Origin: an uncultured Bacteroides sp.
GTDB taxonomy: Bacteria; Bacteroidota; Bacteroidia; Bacteroidales; Bacteroidaceae
NCBI GenBank assembly: GCA_944319875.1
Contig: CALUFR010000114.1
Coordinates: forward strand, 1 to 60,435
DNA length: 60,435 bases
Reading direction: 5' to 3'
The notes below the pieces were generated by a model that saw nothing but the letters and a program-made list of their open reading frames with translations, searched no databases and was not told the origin of the DNA. Numbering within the stretch: the first letter of the stretch is position 1; each line of letters opens with the position of its first letter. A program made the translations under genes and the position numbers. Of this stretch, positions 1-9,013 are shown one piece after another.

Positions 1-24
1 AAAAGTGATTTCGCTCAAGTGGCA

Positions 25-82
25 CTTTAGCTCGCTCAAGTGGCACTTTAGAAACGCCAAGTGGCACTTGAGCGAGCTAAAG
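25..82. repeat. Near-perfect 24-bp inverted repeat built from AAGTGGCACTT units
   Basis: The unit CAAGTGGCACTT occurs three times in the first 70 bases. The arms at 25-48 and 59-82 are reverse complements with one mismatch around a 10-base loop. The core AAGTGgCACTT is itself palindromic. The hairpin lies downstream of the M16 protease gene (minus strand, ending at 295) but has no T-tract, so a terminator role is uncertain. I see no gene in 1-294. Confidence 0.75.
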
Positions 83-152
83 AAGGACTTGGCGGGTTCC
101 CTCACGCCGTGCTTCGTGACCACCTCATGGCACGGGCCGTCAGGGGGTAACG

Positions 153-196
153 GCACGTGTCGTTAGCATGTGACAGCACGTGTCGTTAGCATGCGA
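153..196. repeat. Two direct 21-bp repeats (GCACGTGTCGTTAGCATG core)
   Basis: Units at 153-173 and 176-196 are identical except for one base. The same sequence family recurs in a degenerate tandem array at about 59,534-59,620, at the other end of the window. No coding function is visible. Confidence 0.7.
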
Positions 197-294
197 TACC
201 CTCTCCCTCATGATAAGAGCGGCAATAAAAAAGCGGTGGGCGGTTAGCTCCTGCGCTAACCACTCACCGCTCGTTGTCGGTTGCCCGAATGGCT

Positions 295-3222
295 TTAGTA
301 ACCGAAGATGTCTTCCGTGGTCAGTTCCGTTACGGGGCCAATCTTCTTCAGAGCCTCCATGTCGAGGTCTTTCTTGTTACCCAGGATGCCATAATAGTAG
401 GTGCGGTCCTTTACCCAGCGTTGCTGGAAGTCCGTTACGTCTTGCAGCGTCATGTGTTGTACCTCGTTGAACAGGCGGATGCGGCTGTCTTCCGTCTCAC
501 CCATATCCTGTGCGTTGATGTAATTCCACAGTACGCCCGACTTCGTGACACGTTCCGTGCGCAGACGGGCTATCATGCCTTCCTTCGCCAGCTTGAAGGC
601 GGCTTCGGACTGGGGCATATTGTTGATGATGTCGTTGAACGTGTTGATGGCGTCAATCATCTTGTCGCTCTGCGTGGCTATTTGCGATACGAAGTAATAG
701 TTCTCGTCTTTATAACCGGGGCTGTTGTAGCCTGCCCATGCGGAGTAGGCCAGTCCGCGGCTTTCACGCATTTCCTGGAAGACGATGGAGTTCATACCAC
801 CGCCGAAATACTCGTTGTAAAGTCGGCGTGAAGGCTCCAGTGCGGTCTCGTACTTCTCACCGCGGTTAGAGTATTGTGACAGGTAAATGTTCTTGGCATC
901 ATAAGGAGCCAGGAAGATACGGGTTTCCTTGGTGGGCTGAGTATCGATGTTGCCTTCCGTCGGTACGTCTTTCAGCGTGGCGGGCGTCTTGTGTTCCTTG
1001 TCGAGCACAGCCAGCAGTTCGTCGCCGGTGCTGGGGCCGTAATACAAGATGCGGTGCTTGTAGCTGTTCAGTCCGTGGATGCGGTCTACCAGTTCCTGCG
1101 GGTTCATGCCTTTCAGTTCGGCTTCGGTCAACAGGGTGTTGGCGGGGTTCTTCGGACCGTAATACACGTAGTTCATCAGGCGCGCGAAGTTCTGCATCTG
1201 GTTCAACTTGGCGTCCGTGCGCTTCTTCAGTTGGTCGGCAACCAGGTTGGCGTAGGCTTCGGGATTGACTTGTGCGTCGGCCAGCAGCTTTTCGAAGAGT
1301 GCCATGGCTTGCGGCATATACTCGTTGAGGCCGCTCAGCGTGACATACGTGCGACGGTTGCCCGGCGATACGTAGAAGCTGCATGCCATGCGGTAGAATT
1401 CGCTCTTCACCTGTTCGGGCGTCATGTCGCTGGTGCCCAGGTATTCCAAGTATTGGGCGGCGAGGCCGAGGGCTTTATCCTGATTATTGCCCATGTCGAA
1501 GAGATAAACCAGTTCGAAGAGGTCATCGCTGGTGTTCTGCTTATAGAGCACGGGCACGCCTTTGCTCGTGGTGAGTTGGGAGAGGTCTTTGTTGTAATCC
1601 AAGAATACCGGTTCGATAGGCGTTGCGGCCGCTGCGCTGGCTTGCAGTTCTTTCAGGAATGCGCTGGCCGTGTCGCGGTTCATGGCGATGGGCGTGATTT
1701 GCGGCTTGTCTATTTTCTTCTCGTTGGGGTCTTTGCCCTGACGTTTGTAGATGACGGCATAGTTGTCGTCCTTCAGGTATTGGTTGGCGAAAGCCACGAT
1801 GTCCTCCTTGGTCAGTTTGGACATACGGTCGAGCGAGGTCACTTCGTCGGCCCAGTTGCTGCCGTTGACGAAGGATTGTACAAACCAGTCGGCGCGTCCG
1901 GCGTTGCTGCCAGTCTGATAAAGCTGGTAGAGCTTGAAGTTATTGATGTTGGCTTCCATCATCTTCTCGTCGAAGTCACCGTCACGCAACTTCTTCACTT
2001 CGGCCAGCAACAGTTCCTTTACTTCGTCCAACGTCTGTCCGGCTTTCGGGCGTGCCTGCATCAGCAGGAGGCTGTAGTCTGCCAGCGGGTAAATGCCGCT
2101 GAAGGCCGACAACACCTTCTGTTGTTGAGTCAGGTCGAGGTCTATCAGTCCCGCCTGTCCGTTATGCAGGATTTGTGACACGATGTTCAGCGTTTCCACT
2201 TCCTTGCTGGCGGCTCCCGGGAAGCGCCATGCCAGCGTGATGTTCTCGGCTTCGAGGCCTAAGACTTCGCGTTCGATAGGTGCCGTAACCGGTTCTTCCT
2301 TTGTAACGTTTAGCTTCGGCAGGTTGGGATTGGGTTGCATGTCACCGAAATACTTGTCGATGGTGGCAATCATCTGGTCGGGATCGAAGTCACCGCTGAG
2401 GCAGATGGCCATGTTATTGGGCACATACCATTCCTTATAATAATTCTTGATGTTGGTGATGGATGGATTCTTCAAGTGCTCCTGCGTGCCCAGTACGGTC
2501 TGTGTGCCATAAGGATGATGGGGGAAGAGGGCGGAGAACGTATTTTCTATCACCTTGCGGGAATCTTGTGTCAGCGACATGTTCTTCTCTTCGTACACCG
2601 TCTCCAGTTCGGTGTGGAAGCCGCGAATGACGCAGTTCTTAAAGCGTTCGGCCTGGATGCGCGCCCAGTTTTCCACTTCGTTGCTGGGGATGTCCTCCGT
2701 GTAGCAAGTCACGTCGTAACTGGTGTAGGCGTTAGTGCCGTTGGCACCGATGGCGGCCATCAGCTTGTCATACTCGTTGGGGATGGCATACTTCGACGCT
2801 TCGTAGGACAAGCTGTCGATGACGTGGTAGATGGCCTTGCGCTCGGCCTCGTCCGTGGTCTTGCGATAGACTTCGAATTGTTGCTCTATTTGATCGAGCA
2901 AAGGTTTCTCGGCCTCATAGTTTTGGGTACCGAAGTGGCTTGTGCCTTTGAACATCAGGTGTTCAAAGTAGTGTGCCAGTCCGGTGGTTTCAGCAGGGTC
3001 GTTCTTGCCGCCCACGCGCACGGCGATGTACGTCTGGATGCGCGGTTCGTCCTTGTTGACGGTCATGTACACTTTCAGGCCGTTGTCCAGTGTGTAGATG
3101 CGCGCCTGGAGCGGGTCGTTGGGAACTGTCTCGTAGCTGTACTTCGATTGCGTGCAGCCGCTCAGGCCCAATGCTGCTACACAGAGCAACAACAGGCCGA
3201 TTTTTTGAAGTAATGTGTTCAT
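295..3222 (-). CDS. M16 family zinc metallopeptidase, lipoprotein (pitrilysin/PqqL-like)
   Basis: A secreted protease of the insulinase superfamily, about 975 residues, with two M16 halves in one chain as in other Bacteroidota PqqL-like proteins. The inverted zinc motif HxxEH is visible as HYFEH at residues 84-88. The open frame extends to 3285, but the start at 3222 is preferred because the protein then begins directly with a lipoprotein signal (MNTLLQKIG..., lipobox LGLSGC, Cys23). A TATATTTG promoter element lies 27 bases upstream of that start. Lipidation implies anchoring in the periplasm or outer membrane. It probably degrades peptides; the substrate cannot be read from the sequence. 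It is divergent from prfB with an 81-base spacer. Confidence 0.9.
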   Translation of the reverse strand: MNTLLQKIGLLLLCVAALGLSGCTQSKYSYETVPNDPLQARIYTLDNGLKVYMTVNKDEPRIQTYIAVRVGGKNDPAETTGLAHYFEHLMFKGTSHFGTQNYEAEKPLLDQIEQQFEVYRKTTDEAERKAIYHVIDSLSYEASKYAIPNEYDKLMAAIGANGTNAYTSYDVTCYTEDIPSNEVENWARIQAERFKNCVIRGFHTELETVYEEKNMSLTQDSRKVIENTFSALFPHHPYGTQTVLGTQEHLKNPSITNIKNYYKEWYVPNNMAICLSGDFDPDQMIATIDKYFGDMQPNPNLPKLNVTKEEPVTAPIEREVLGLEAENITLAWRFPGAASKEVETLNIVSQILHNGQAGLIDLDLTQQQKVLSAFSGIYPLADYSLLLMQARPKAGQTLDEVKELLLAEVKKLRDGDFDEKMMEANINNFKLYQLYQTGSNAGRADWFVQSFVNGSNWADEVTSLDRMSKLTKEDIVAFANQYLKDDNYAVIYKRQGKDPNEKKIDKPQITPIAMNRDTASAFLKELQASAAAATPIEPVFLDYNKDLSQLTTSKGVPVLYKQNTSDDLFELVYLFDMGNNQDKALGLAAQYLEYLGTSDMTPEQVKSEFYRMACSFYVSPGNRRTYVTLSGLNEYMPQAMALFEKLLADAQVNPEAYANLVADQLKKRTDAKLNQMQNFARLMNYVYYGPKNPANTLLTEAELKGMNPQELVDRIHGLNSYKHRILYYGPSTGDELLAVLDKEHKTPATLKDVPTEGNIDTQPTKETRIFLAPYDAKNIYLSQYSNRGEKYETALEPSRRLYNEYFGGGMNSIVFQEMRESRGLAYSAWAGYNSPGYKDENYYFVSQIATQSDKMIDAINTFNDIINNMPQSEAAFKLAKEGMIARLRTERVTKSGVLWNYINAQDMGETEDSRIRLFNEVQHMTLQDVTDFQQRWVKDRTYYYGILGNKKDLDMEALKKIGPVTELTTEDIFGY

Positions 3223-3248
3223 AAATAGACTTATTAGAATAATCACTG

Positions 3249-3256
3249 CAAATATA
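3249..3256 (-). promoter_or_regulatory. TATATTTG -7 element for the M16 protease gene
   Basis: On the minus strand the sequence reads TATATTTG, an exact match to the Bacteroidota TAnnTTTG -7 consensus, 27 bases upstream of the chosen start. No clear TTG lies 19 bases further upstream. It is about 14 bases from the divergent prfB element. Confidence 0.6.
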
Positions 3257-3269
3257 TCTGTTTTTTTCA

Positions 3270-3277
3270 TACCTTTG
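3270..3277 (+). promoter_or_regulatory. TACCTTTG -7 element for prfB
   Basis: TACCTTTG matches TAnnTTTG and ends 26 bases before the prfB ATG. A -33 TTG at the ideal spacing is not evident. Confidence 0.6.
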
Positions 3278-3303
3278 CATTCCAAAACAAATAATTTCTA
3301 TTT

Positions 3304-4422
3304 ATGATTACCGCTGAACAACTGAAAGATATCAAAGACCGTACCGAAGCGTTGCATCGCTATCTGGACATCGATGGGAAGAAAATCCAAGTGGAAGAGG
3401 AGCAGCTTCGCACGCAGGCTCCAGGCTTCTGGGACGACCAGAAGGCCGCCGAGGCGCAGATGAAGAAAGTGAAGGGACTCCAGCAATGGATTTCCGGCTA
3501 TCAGGAAGTGAAGACCCTCTCGGACGAGCTGCAACTGGCGTTCGACTTCTACAAGGACGAGCTGGTGACCGAAGAGGAGGTGGACGAAGCTTACGCCAAG
3601 GCTGCCGGAGCCGTTGAAGCCCTCGAGCTGAAGAACATGCTGCGCGAGGAGGCCGACCAGATGGACTGTGTGCTCAAGATTAACTCCGGAGCGGGCGGCA
3701 CGGAGAGCCAGGACTGGGCCAGCATGCTGATGCGCATGTACCTGCGCTATGCCGAGACCCACGGCTACAAGGCCACTATCGCCAACCTGCAGGAAGGCGA
3801 CGAGGCGGGCATCAAGACCTGTACCATCGAAATCAGCGGCGACTATGCCTACGGCTATCTGAAGGGCGAGAACGGTGTGCACCGCCTGGTGCGCGTGTCG
3901 CCCTACAACGCCCAGGGCAAGCGTATGACGTCGTTTGCCTCCGTGTTCGTCACTCCGCTGGTGGACGATACCATCGAGGTAAACATCGAGCCGGCCCGCA
4001 TCTCCTGGGATACCTTCCGAAGTGGCGGTGCGGGTGGTCAGAACGTGAACAAAGTGGAGTCTGGCGTCCGTCTGCGCTATCAGTATAAAGACCCCTATAC
4101 GGGCGAGGAAGAGGAAATCCTCATTGAAAATACCGAGACGCGCGACCAACCGAAGAACCGTGAGAACGCCCTCCGCCTCCTCCGCTCCATGCTCTATGAC
4201 AAAGAGATGAAGCACCGCATGGCCGAGCAGGCCAAGATTGAGGCAGGCAAGAAGAAAATCGAATGGGGTTCGCAAATCCGCAGTTACGTCTTCGACGACC
4301 GCCGCGTGAAGGACCACCGCACCAACTACCAGACCTCGGACGTGAACGGCGTGATGGACGGCAAGATAGACGGCTTCGTCAAGGCCTACCTGATGGAGTT
4401 CGCGGGAGCGGGCGAGGCGTAA
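3304..4422 (+). CDS. prfB: Peptide chain release factor 2
   Basis: Class I release factor of 372 residues that reads UGA/UAA and triggers peptidyl-tRNA hydrolysis. The catalytic GGQ is at residues 244-246 (SGGAGGQNVNK). The codon-recognition loop, usually SPF in RF2, reads SPY at 199-201. Most bacteria carry a +1 programmed frameshift at an in-frame UGA near codon 26 (E. coli YL-stop-D). Here the equivalent RYLDIDGK at residues 19-26 is encoded in one continuous frame with no UGA, so full-length RF2 is made without frameshifting and that autoregulation is absent. It is convergent with the GH92 gene, whose stop is only four bases away. Confidence 0.96.
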   Translation: MITAEQLKDIKDRTEALHRYLDIDGKKIQVEEEQLRTQAPGFWDDQKAAEAQMKKVKGLQQWISGYQEVKTLSDELQLAFDFYKDELVTEEEVDEAYAKAAGAVEALELKNMLREEADQMDCVLKINSGAGGTESQDWASMLMRMYLRYAETHGYKATIANLQEGDEAGIKTCTIEISGDYAYGYLKGENGVHRLVRVSPYNAQGKRMTSFASVFVTPLVDDTIEVNIEPARISWDTFRSGGAGGQNVNKVESGVRLRYQYKDPYTGEEEEILIENTETRDQPKNRENALRLLRSMLYDKEMKHRMAEQAKIEAGKKKIEWGSQIRSYVFDDRRVKDHRTNYQTSDVNGVMDGKIDGFVKAYLMEFAGAGEA

Positions 4423-4426
4423 GGTG

Positions 4427-6772
4427 TTAGGGTTGGCTCAATGAATAAGGCTTGTCCTGTGCGGAGAGTCCGCGGCGCTTGTTGGGCGAGGACGACATAC
4501 TGAACTCGAAGACGCCTCCCTTCATCAGGTCTTCATGAGTGATGTACATCTTGCCGTAGGTCTTCCCATTGATTTTCAGTGAACGTACGTACCGCTTCCT
4601 GTCGCTGACTCCGGGCGCTTTGATTTCCAACGTCTTTCCATTGGGAAGGTTCAGTTTCAGGTATGGCAGGTAGGGAGCGCCCAGCACGTATTGGTCTGTG
4701 CCGGGGCATACGGGATAGAAGCCCATGACGGAGAAGATGTACCAGGCCGACATCTGCCCGCAGTCGTCGTTGCCGCCCAGTCCGTCGGTCGCGTTGCGGT
4801 ACATCTTGTTCAGGATTTCGCGCAGCCAGTATTGCGTTTTCCACGGTTGTGAAGTCCAGGCGTAGAGATAGGGAACGTGGTGACTGGGCTCGTTGCCATG
4901 CACATATCCGCCTACGAGGCAAGCCTCCGTGATGTCTTCGTTCTGCTCGTAGAACTGCTTGGGCAGGTGCATCGTGAACAGCTTGTCCAGCTTGTCGATG
5001 AACGCCTTTTCACCGCCCATCAGCGGAATGAGACCTGTCACATCGTGAGGCACGTGGAAAGAGAAGTTCCAGGAATTGCCCTCAATGAAGCCTTCGCCGT
5101 GAGTCTGCAACACATCGAAGTCTTTCTTGAACGAGCCGTCTTTCAGTCGCGGACGAGCGAAACCGATAGCGGGGTCGAAGAGATTGCGGTAGTTGAGGGC
5201 GCGCTCGCGATAGGTGCGGGCCACTTCTTCGTTGCCGGCTTTCAGAGCCGTCTGGTAGATGGTCCAGTCATCGTATGCGTACTCCAGCGTGGAGGAAGCC
5301 GCCGTGGCACTTTGGTCGAAAGGCACATATCCCAGCTTCATGTAGGCTTCCATTCCTTCGTAATAGGGCACCGTAGAGGTGCTGACCATGGCGGCCAGTG
5401 CTTCGTCGGAAGGAGGGTAGTTACCCTTGGCGATGGCGTCCGCCAGTACGGACACGGCGTGATAGCCGCTCATGCACCAATTCTCATTCCCCATCAGGCT
5501 CCATACAGGGAGCATGCCGTGTACGCTTTGCTGCTCGTGCCGGATCATGGAGGTGACCATGTCGGCATTCCGCTTCGGCTGGATGAGGTTCAGGAACGGA
5601 TGTTCTGCCCGATAGGTGTCCCACAGGGAGAATACAGTATAATTGGTGAAATCCTGTGCCCGGTGGATGTTGTGATCCAGGCCGCGATAGACACCGTCCA
5701 CGTCCATGTAGACCGAGGGATTGATCATCGTGTGGTAGAGTGAGGTGTAGAACATAGCCTTCTGGTCGGTAGTACCTTCTATCTCAAAGAGGTTCAGGTG
5801 CCGGTTCCAGTCGGCTTTGGCTTCCATGACCAGCTGATCGAAACTCTTTGCCTCTGCTTCGGCTTGCAGGTTCTTGACGGCTCCTTCCATGGAGGTGGCC
5901 GAGAGAGCTACCTTGACAACCAGTTCCGATTGGCGGTCGGTGTCGAAGTTGAAGTAAGCCACAATCTTGCGTCCGCTGATTTCCGGGAAGTTCTTCTCTA
6001 CGGCAAAACGTCTCCAGAAACCGTTGTACAGTGTTTTCCCTTTTTCCCGGTAGCCGTAGTCGCGGATGGGTTGCGAGAAGGAGATGGCAAAGTACGTGTA
6101 GTTGGTGCGTGCCCACCCGTTCGTGATGCGGTAGCCGGTCAGCAGGGTGTCGTTCTCTACGCGGAGGTTGCTCCACAACACCTTGCCGTCATAGTTGTAG
6201 ATTCCGTGTATCAGGTCCAAAATCAAGTGTCCCTTTTCTCCTTTTGGGAAGGTGTACCGGTGGATGCCCACCCGTTGGGTGGCGGTGAGCTGGGCTTTGA
6301 TGCCGTAGTCGTCCAGCATGACCTCGTAGTAGCCGGGCGTTGCTTTCTCGGTAGAGTGGCTGAAGCGCGAACGGTAGCCCTCGTCGGGATGATCGGCACG
6401 GCCGGGGTTGAGTTTCAGCGGTCCGGTGGCCGGCATCAGCAGGATGTCACCCAAGTCCGAATGCCCTGTTCCGCTGAGGTGCGTGTGGCTGAAGCCTACG
6501 ATGGTCGAGTCCTGATAGCGATATCCGGCACAGTAAGTGTACGTGTTCTTCTGATACTTCCCGTTTACATTGTGCGGAATGGTATCTGTGTCCGGACTTA
6601 ATTGTACCCAGCCGAAGGGGCTGCACGCTCCGGGGAATACATGCCCCATTCCGTTGGTTCCAATCATCGGATTGACATAATCCGTCGGCTGTTGTGCCGC
6701 GGCAGACAGGGTGGCGGTCAAGAGAGCCGCCATAACCCGATTGCGTATCTTGAAAAGAGATCTGTATATCAT
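4427..6772 (-). CDS. GH92 family glycoside hydrolase (alpha-mannosidase-like), secreted
   Basis: A 781-residue protein of the calcium-dependent alpha-mannosidase family common in gut Bacteroidota, where members trim N-glycan mannose. A signal peptide runs to about residue 27 (ATLSAAAQ). The mature part opens with the GH92 signature DYVNPMIGTNG...HVFPGA.SPFGWVQLSPDT. The C-terminal catalytic domain has EGNSWNFSFHVPHD, with the probable general acid Glu, and GGNDDCGQMSAWY, which holds the conserved Asp pair of the general base. There is no SusC/SusD beside it, so it is an isolated enzyme here. A TATTTTTG element lies about 43 bases upstream of the start. The exact linkage specificity cannot be assigned. 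Confidence 0.92.
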   Translation of the reverse strand: MIYRSLFKIRNRVMAALLTATLSAAAQQPTDYVNPMIGTNGMGHVFPGACSPFGWVQLSPDTDTIPHNVNGKYQKNTYTYCAGYRYQDSTIVGFSHTHLSGTGHSDLGDILLMPATGPLKLNPGRADHPDEGYRSRFSHSTEKATPGYYEVMLDDYGIKAQLTATQRVGIHRYTFPKGEKGHLILDLIHGIYNYDGKVLWSNLRVENDTLLTGYRITNGWARTNYTYFAISFSQPIRDYGYREKGKTLYNGFWRRFAVEKNFPEISGRKIVAYFNFDTDRQSELVVKVALSATSMEGAVKNLQAEAEAKSFDQLVMEAKADWNRHLNLFEIEGTTDQKAMFYTSLYHTMINPSVYMDVDGVYRGLDHNIHRAQDFTNYTVFSLWDTYRAEHPFLNLIQPKRNADMVTSMIRHEQQSVHGMLPVWSLMGNENWCMSGYHAVSVLADAIAKGNYPPSDEALAAMVSTSTVPYYEGMEAYMKLGYVPFDQSATAASSTLEYAYDDWTIYQTALKAGNEEVARTYRERALNYRNLFDPAIGFARPRLKDGSFKKDFDVLQTHGEGFIEGNSWNFSFHVPHDVTGLIPLMGGEKAFIDKLDKLFTMHLPKQFYEQNEDITEACLVGGYVHGNEPSHHVPYLYAWTSQPWKTQYWLREILNKMYRNATDGLGGNDDCGQMSAWYIFSVMGFYPVCPGTDQYVLGAPYLPYLKLNLPNGKTLEIKAPGVSDRKRYVRSLKINGKTYGKMYITHEDLMKGGVFEFSMSSSPNKRRGLSAQDKPYSLSQP

Positions 6773-6814
6773 AGGTCTTAAGTTATTTGATTATTCTTAT
6801 ATACGTTGTTTGTG

Positions 6815-6822
6815 CAAAAATA
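6815..6822 (-). promoter_or_regulatory. TATTTTTG -7 element for the GH92 gene
   Basis: The minus strand reads TATTTTTGC, a match to TAnnTTTG, about 43 bases before the GH92 ATG, within an AT-rich intergenic region. Confidence 0.5.
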
Positions 6823-6935
6823 CAAAATTAATGAGCGGAAGAGTGGCAGTCTCTGAAAAAATATTCCCGTTTCGCTTGCTTTCTTCCCAAATTCTCGTTT
6901 ACTTTGTTAGCGTTATACTTTAAAATAGCTGTATT

Positions 6936-7082
6936 ATGAGTAAGAATAAGAAATATAACGAGAAAAAGGTTTCGTATACCAAGAGGGAAGAAAAGCAAGG
7001 CAAGCATGTCATCATCGGTATAGGCGTGGCGGCAGTTATCCTGGCCGTACTGATGGTGTTTGTCATGGCAAGCTTGGGCTGA
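6936..7082 (+). CDS. Small single-pass membrane protein, 48 residues, function unknown
   Basis: ATG at 6936 opens a 48-codon frame ending in TGA at 7080-7082. The first half is strongly basic and charged (MSKNKKYNEKKVSYTKREEK). Residues about 25-45 form one hydrophobic helix (VIIGIGVAAVILAVLMVFVM). The stop is followed after one base by the ATG of the CYTH gene, which suggests translational coupling and a three-gene operon with the DUF4010 gene. The topology is probably N-in with a cytoplasmic basic tail. I do not recognise a family. Confidence 0.7.
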   Translation: MSKNKKYNEKKVSYTKREEKQGKHVIIGIGVAAVILAVLMVFVMASLG

Positions 7083-7083
7083 T

Positions 7084-7557
7084 ATGGCTTGTGAGATAGA
7101 ACGTAAGTTCCTCGTAGAAGGGGACTATAAGTCGCGGGCATACGCGCAAAGCCGCATCGTGCAGGGCTATATCTGTAGCGCCCATGGCAGGACGGTCCGT
7201 GTCAGAATTCGCGACGCGAAAGGGTATCTCACCATCAAGGGAGCATCGGACGCCGCAGGCATGAGCCGGTATGAGTGGGAAAAAGAAATCCCGGTGGATG
7301 AGGCTGAAGAACTGATGAAGCTGTGCGAGCCCGGCGTGATAGACAAGACCCGCTATTTGGTGCGAAGCGGCAAGCACGTGTTCGAAGTCGATGAGTTTTA
7401 TGGCGAAAACGAGGGGCTGGTGATGGCCGAAGTGGAACTGGCTTCGGAAGACGAACCTTTTGAGAAGCCGGACTTCATCGGTCGGGAAGTGACGGGTGAC
7501 GTGCGGTATTACAATTCGCAACTGATGAAGCATCCTTTTAAAGAATGGAAAAAGTGA
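7084..7557 (+). CDS. CYTH domain protein (triphosphate tunnel metalloenzyme)
   Basis: A 157-residue protein starting MACEIERKFLV, which contains the ExExK signature that opens the CYTH tunnel fold (Glu4, Glu6, Lys8). Family members bind divalent metal and triphosphates; bacterial single-domain forms are often inorganic triphosphatases. Charged residues alternate along the predicted strands (VRVRIRD, YLTIKG, YEWEKEI, EVDEFYGENEGLVMAEVELASED), as expected for a tunnel lining. The ATG at 7084 is chosen over an in-frame start at 7060 because the signature then sits at the N-terminus and the upstream small gene ends two bases before. It overlaps the next gene by 13 bases. Confidence 0.9.
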   Translation: MACEIERKFLVEGDYKSRAYAQSRIVQGYICSAHGRTVRVRIRDAKGYLTIKGASDAAGMSRYEWEKEIPVDEAEELMKLCEPGVIDKTRYLVRSGKHVFEVDEFYGENEGLVMAEVELASEDEPFEKPDFIGREVTGDVRYYNSQLMKHPFKEWKK

Positions 7558-8834
7558 TAGGTTACTTGCCGGACGAGTTGGTCACTTTCTTGTTGGTGAC
7601 CCTCTTCTCCTTGCTTATCGGGCTTTCGCAACGGCGCATCAGCCTGAAGCGGGAGGGTGAGACCACTTTGTTCGGCACCGACCGCACATTTACTTTCATC
7701 GGTATTTTGGGCTATTTGCTCTACATCTTAGATCCTGACGGTTATAAGCTTTTCATGGGTGGCGGCGCCATCTTGGGATTGTTGCTGGCTTTGAACTATT
7801 ACGTCAAGCAGATGAAGTATCATGTGTTTGGCGTGACGACCATTGTCATTGCGCTTATCACGTATTGCCTGGCTCCCATTGTCGCGACGCAGCCGTCCTG
7901 GTTCTACATCATGGTTGTGGTGACGGTGCTGCTCTTTACCGAATTGAAACATACGTTTACCGAACTGGCCCAGCGGATGAAGAATGACGAGATGATTACG
8001 CTCGCCAAGTTTTTGGCCATTAGTGGCATCATCCTGCCCATGCTTCCCCAGCAGAACATGATTCCCGGCATCAACCTGACTCCGCATGCGGTATGGCTGG
8101 CAACGGTGGTGGTTTCCGGTGTCTCCTATCTGTCGTATTTGTTGCGTCGCTACGTGTTCCGTCAGTCGGGCATTCTGATGTCCGGCATCATCGGCGGACT
8201 CTATAGCAGCACGGCTACTATTGCCGTACTTGCCCGCAAAAGCCGCGCGGCTGAAGCCGATGAAGCACCGGAGTATGTAGCCGCCATGCTGATGGCCGTC
8301 AGCATGATGTTCCTCCGTTTCCTTATCCTGATAGGTATTTTCAGCCGTGCGACGTTGGCCGTCATTTATCCCTATCTGCTCGTCATGGCGTTGATAGCTG
8401 CTGGCGTGGCTTGGTACATCCACTTACGGCGTCCGGTGACGGTCGGTGGGCAGATGGAGGAGGAAGACAGTAGCAACCCATTGGAGTTCAAGGTGGCTTT
8501 GATATTCGCCATGCTGTTTGTCCTGTTCACCGTGGTGACGCACTACACGCTGGTCTATGCTGGGACAGGTGGTCTGACAGTTTTGTCGTTCATCTCCGGT
8601 CTCAGCGACATCACGCCTTTTATCCTCAATCTGGTGCAAGGCACCGGAGGCGTAGCTACGTTGGTCATTACGGCGTGCAGCCTGCAAGCCATTCTCAGTA
8701 ATATTTTGGTCAATCTGTGCTACGGCCTGTTCTTTGCCGGGCGCAAGAGTGCTTTGCGTCCGTGGATGGTGCGTGGCTTCGGCATTGTCATTGCGGCGAA
8801 CGCAATGCTGCTGACACTGTTTTATTTGCTGTAG
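7545..8834 (+). CDS. MgtC/SapB-DUF4010 family integral membrane protein
   Basis: A 429-residue polytopic membrane protein. The N-terminal part (VTFLLVTLFSLLIGLSQRR...) resembles the MgtC/SapB module with its acidic and arginine-rich first loop. The remainder matches DUF4010-type proteins with about 12 hydrophobic segments in total. A hydrophilic stretch around residues 300-315 (GGQMEEEDSSNPLEF) separates the two membrane blocks. The substrate is unknown. The 13-base overlap with the CYTH gene indicates co-translation. A run of seven T follows about 45 bases after the stop but has only a weak stem. Confidence 0.85.
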   Translation: MEKVIGYLPDELVTFLLVTLFSLLIGLSQRRISLKREGETTLFGTDRTFTFIGILGYLLYILDPDGYKLFMGGGAILGLLLALNYYVKQMKYHVFGVTTIVIALITYCLAPIVATQPSWFYIMVVVTVLLFTELKHTFTELAQRMKNDEMITLAKFLAISGIILPMLPQQNMIPGINLTPHAVWLATVVVSGVSYLSYLLRRYVFRQSGILMSGIIGGLYSSTATIAVLARKSRAAEADEAPEYVAAMLMAVSMMFLRFLILIGIFSRATLAVIYPYLLVMALIAAGVAWYIHLRRPVTVGGQMEEEDSSNPLEFKVALIFAMLFVLFTVVTHYTLVYAGTGGLTVLSFISGLSDITPFILNLVQGTGGVATLVITACSLQAILSNILVNLCYGLFFAGRKSALRPWMVRGFGIVIAANAMLLTLFYLL

Positions 8835-8921
8835 GTGACAGCGTCATTTCCCGACAAACATATCCTCGCTGTTTATAGCTTTTTTTAACTCCGAAAGGCT
8901 CGGAAATCTATCAGAAAGCAA

Positions 8922-8929
8922 TACTTTTG
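8922..8929 (+). promoter_or_regulatory. TACTTTTG -7 element for the 9014 outer-membrane gene
   Basis: TACTTTTGC matches TAnnTTTG and lies about 85 bases before the ATG, leaving a leader that holds the TGTGA-N6-TCAC palindrome at 8939-8953. Confidence 0.5.
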
Positions 8930-8938
8930 CTCGCTGTA

Positions 8939-8953
8939 TGTGATTTTTGTCAC
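8939..8953. promoter_or_regulatory. CRP/FNR-like palindrome TGTGA-N6-TCAC
   Basis: TGTGATTTTTGTCAC matches the CRP/FNR consensus TGTGA-N6-TCACA apart from its last base. It lies just downstream of the putative -7 box, a position that would suit repression. Whether this organism's CRP-family regulators bind it is not known. Confidence 0.3.
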
Positions 8954-9013
8954 TTATATGCGTCCGATAAAGCGCAAAATTAAAGAATAGACAACTGATA
9001 AACTGAAAAACAA

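Noticed and set aside
180-470. Short plus-strand reading frames over 180-831
   Set aside because: They run antisense to the M16 protease gene or through repeats, with no recognisable domain and arginine/cysteine-rich shadow composition.
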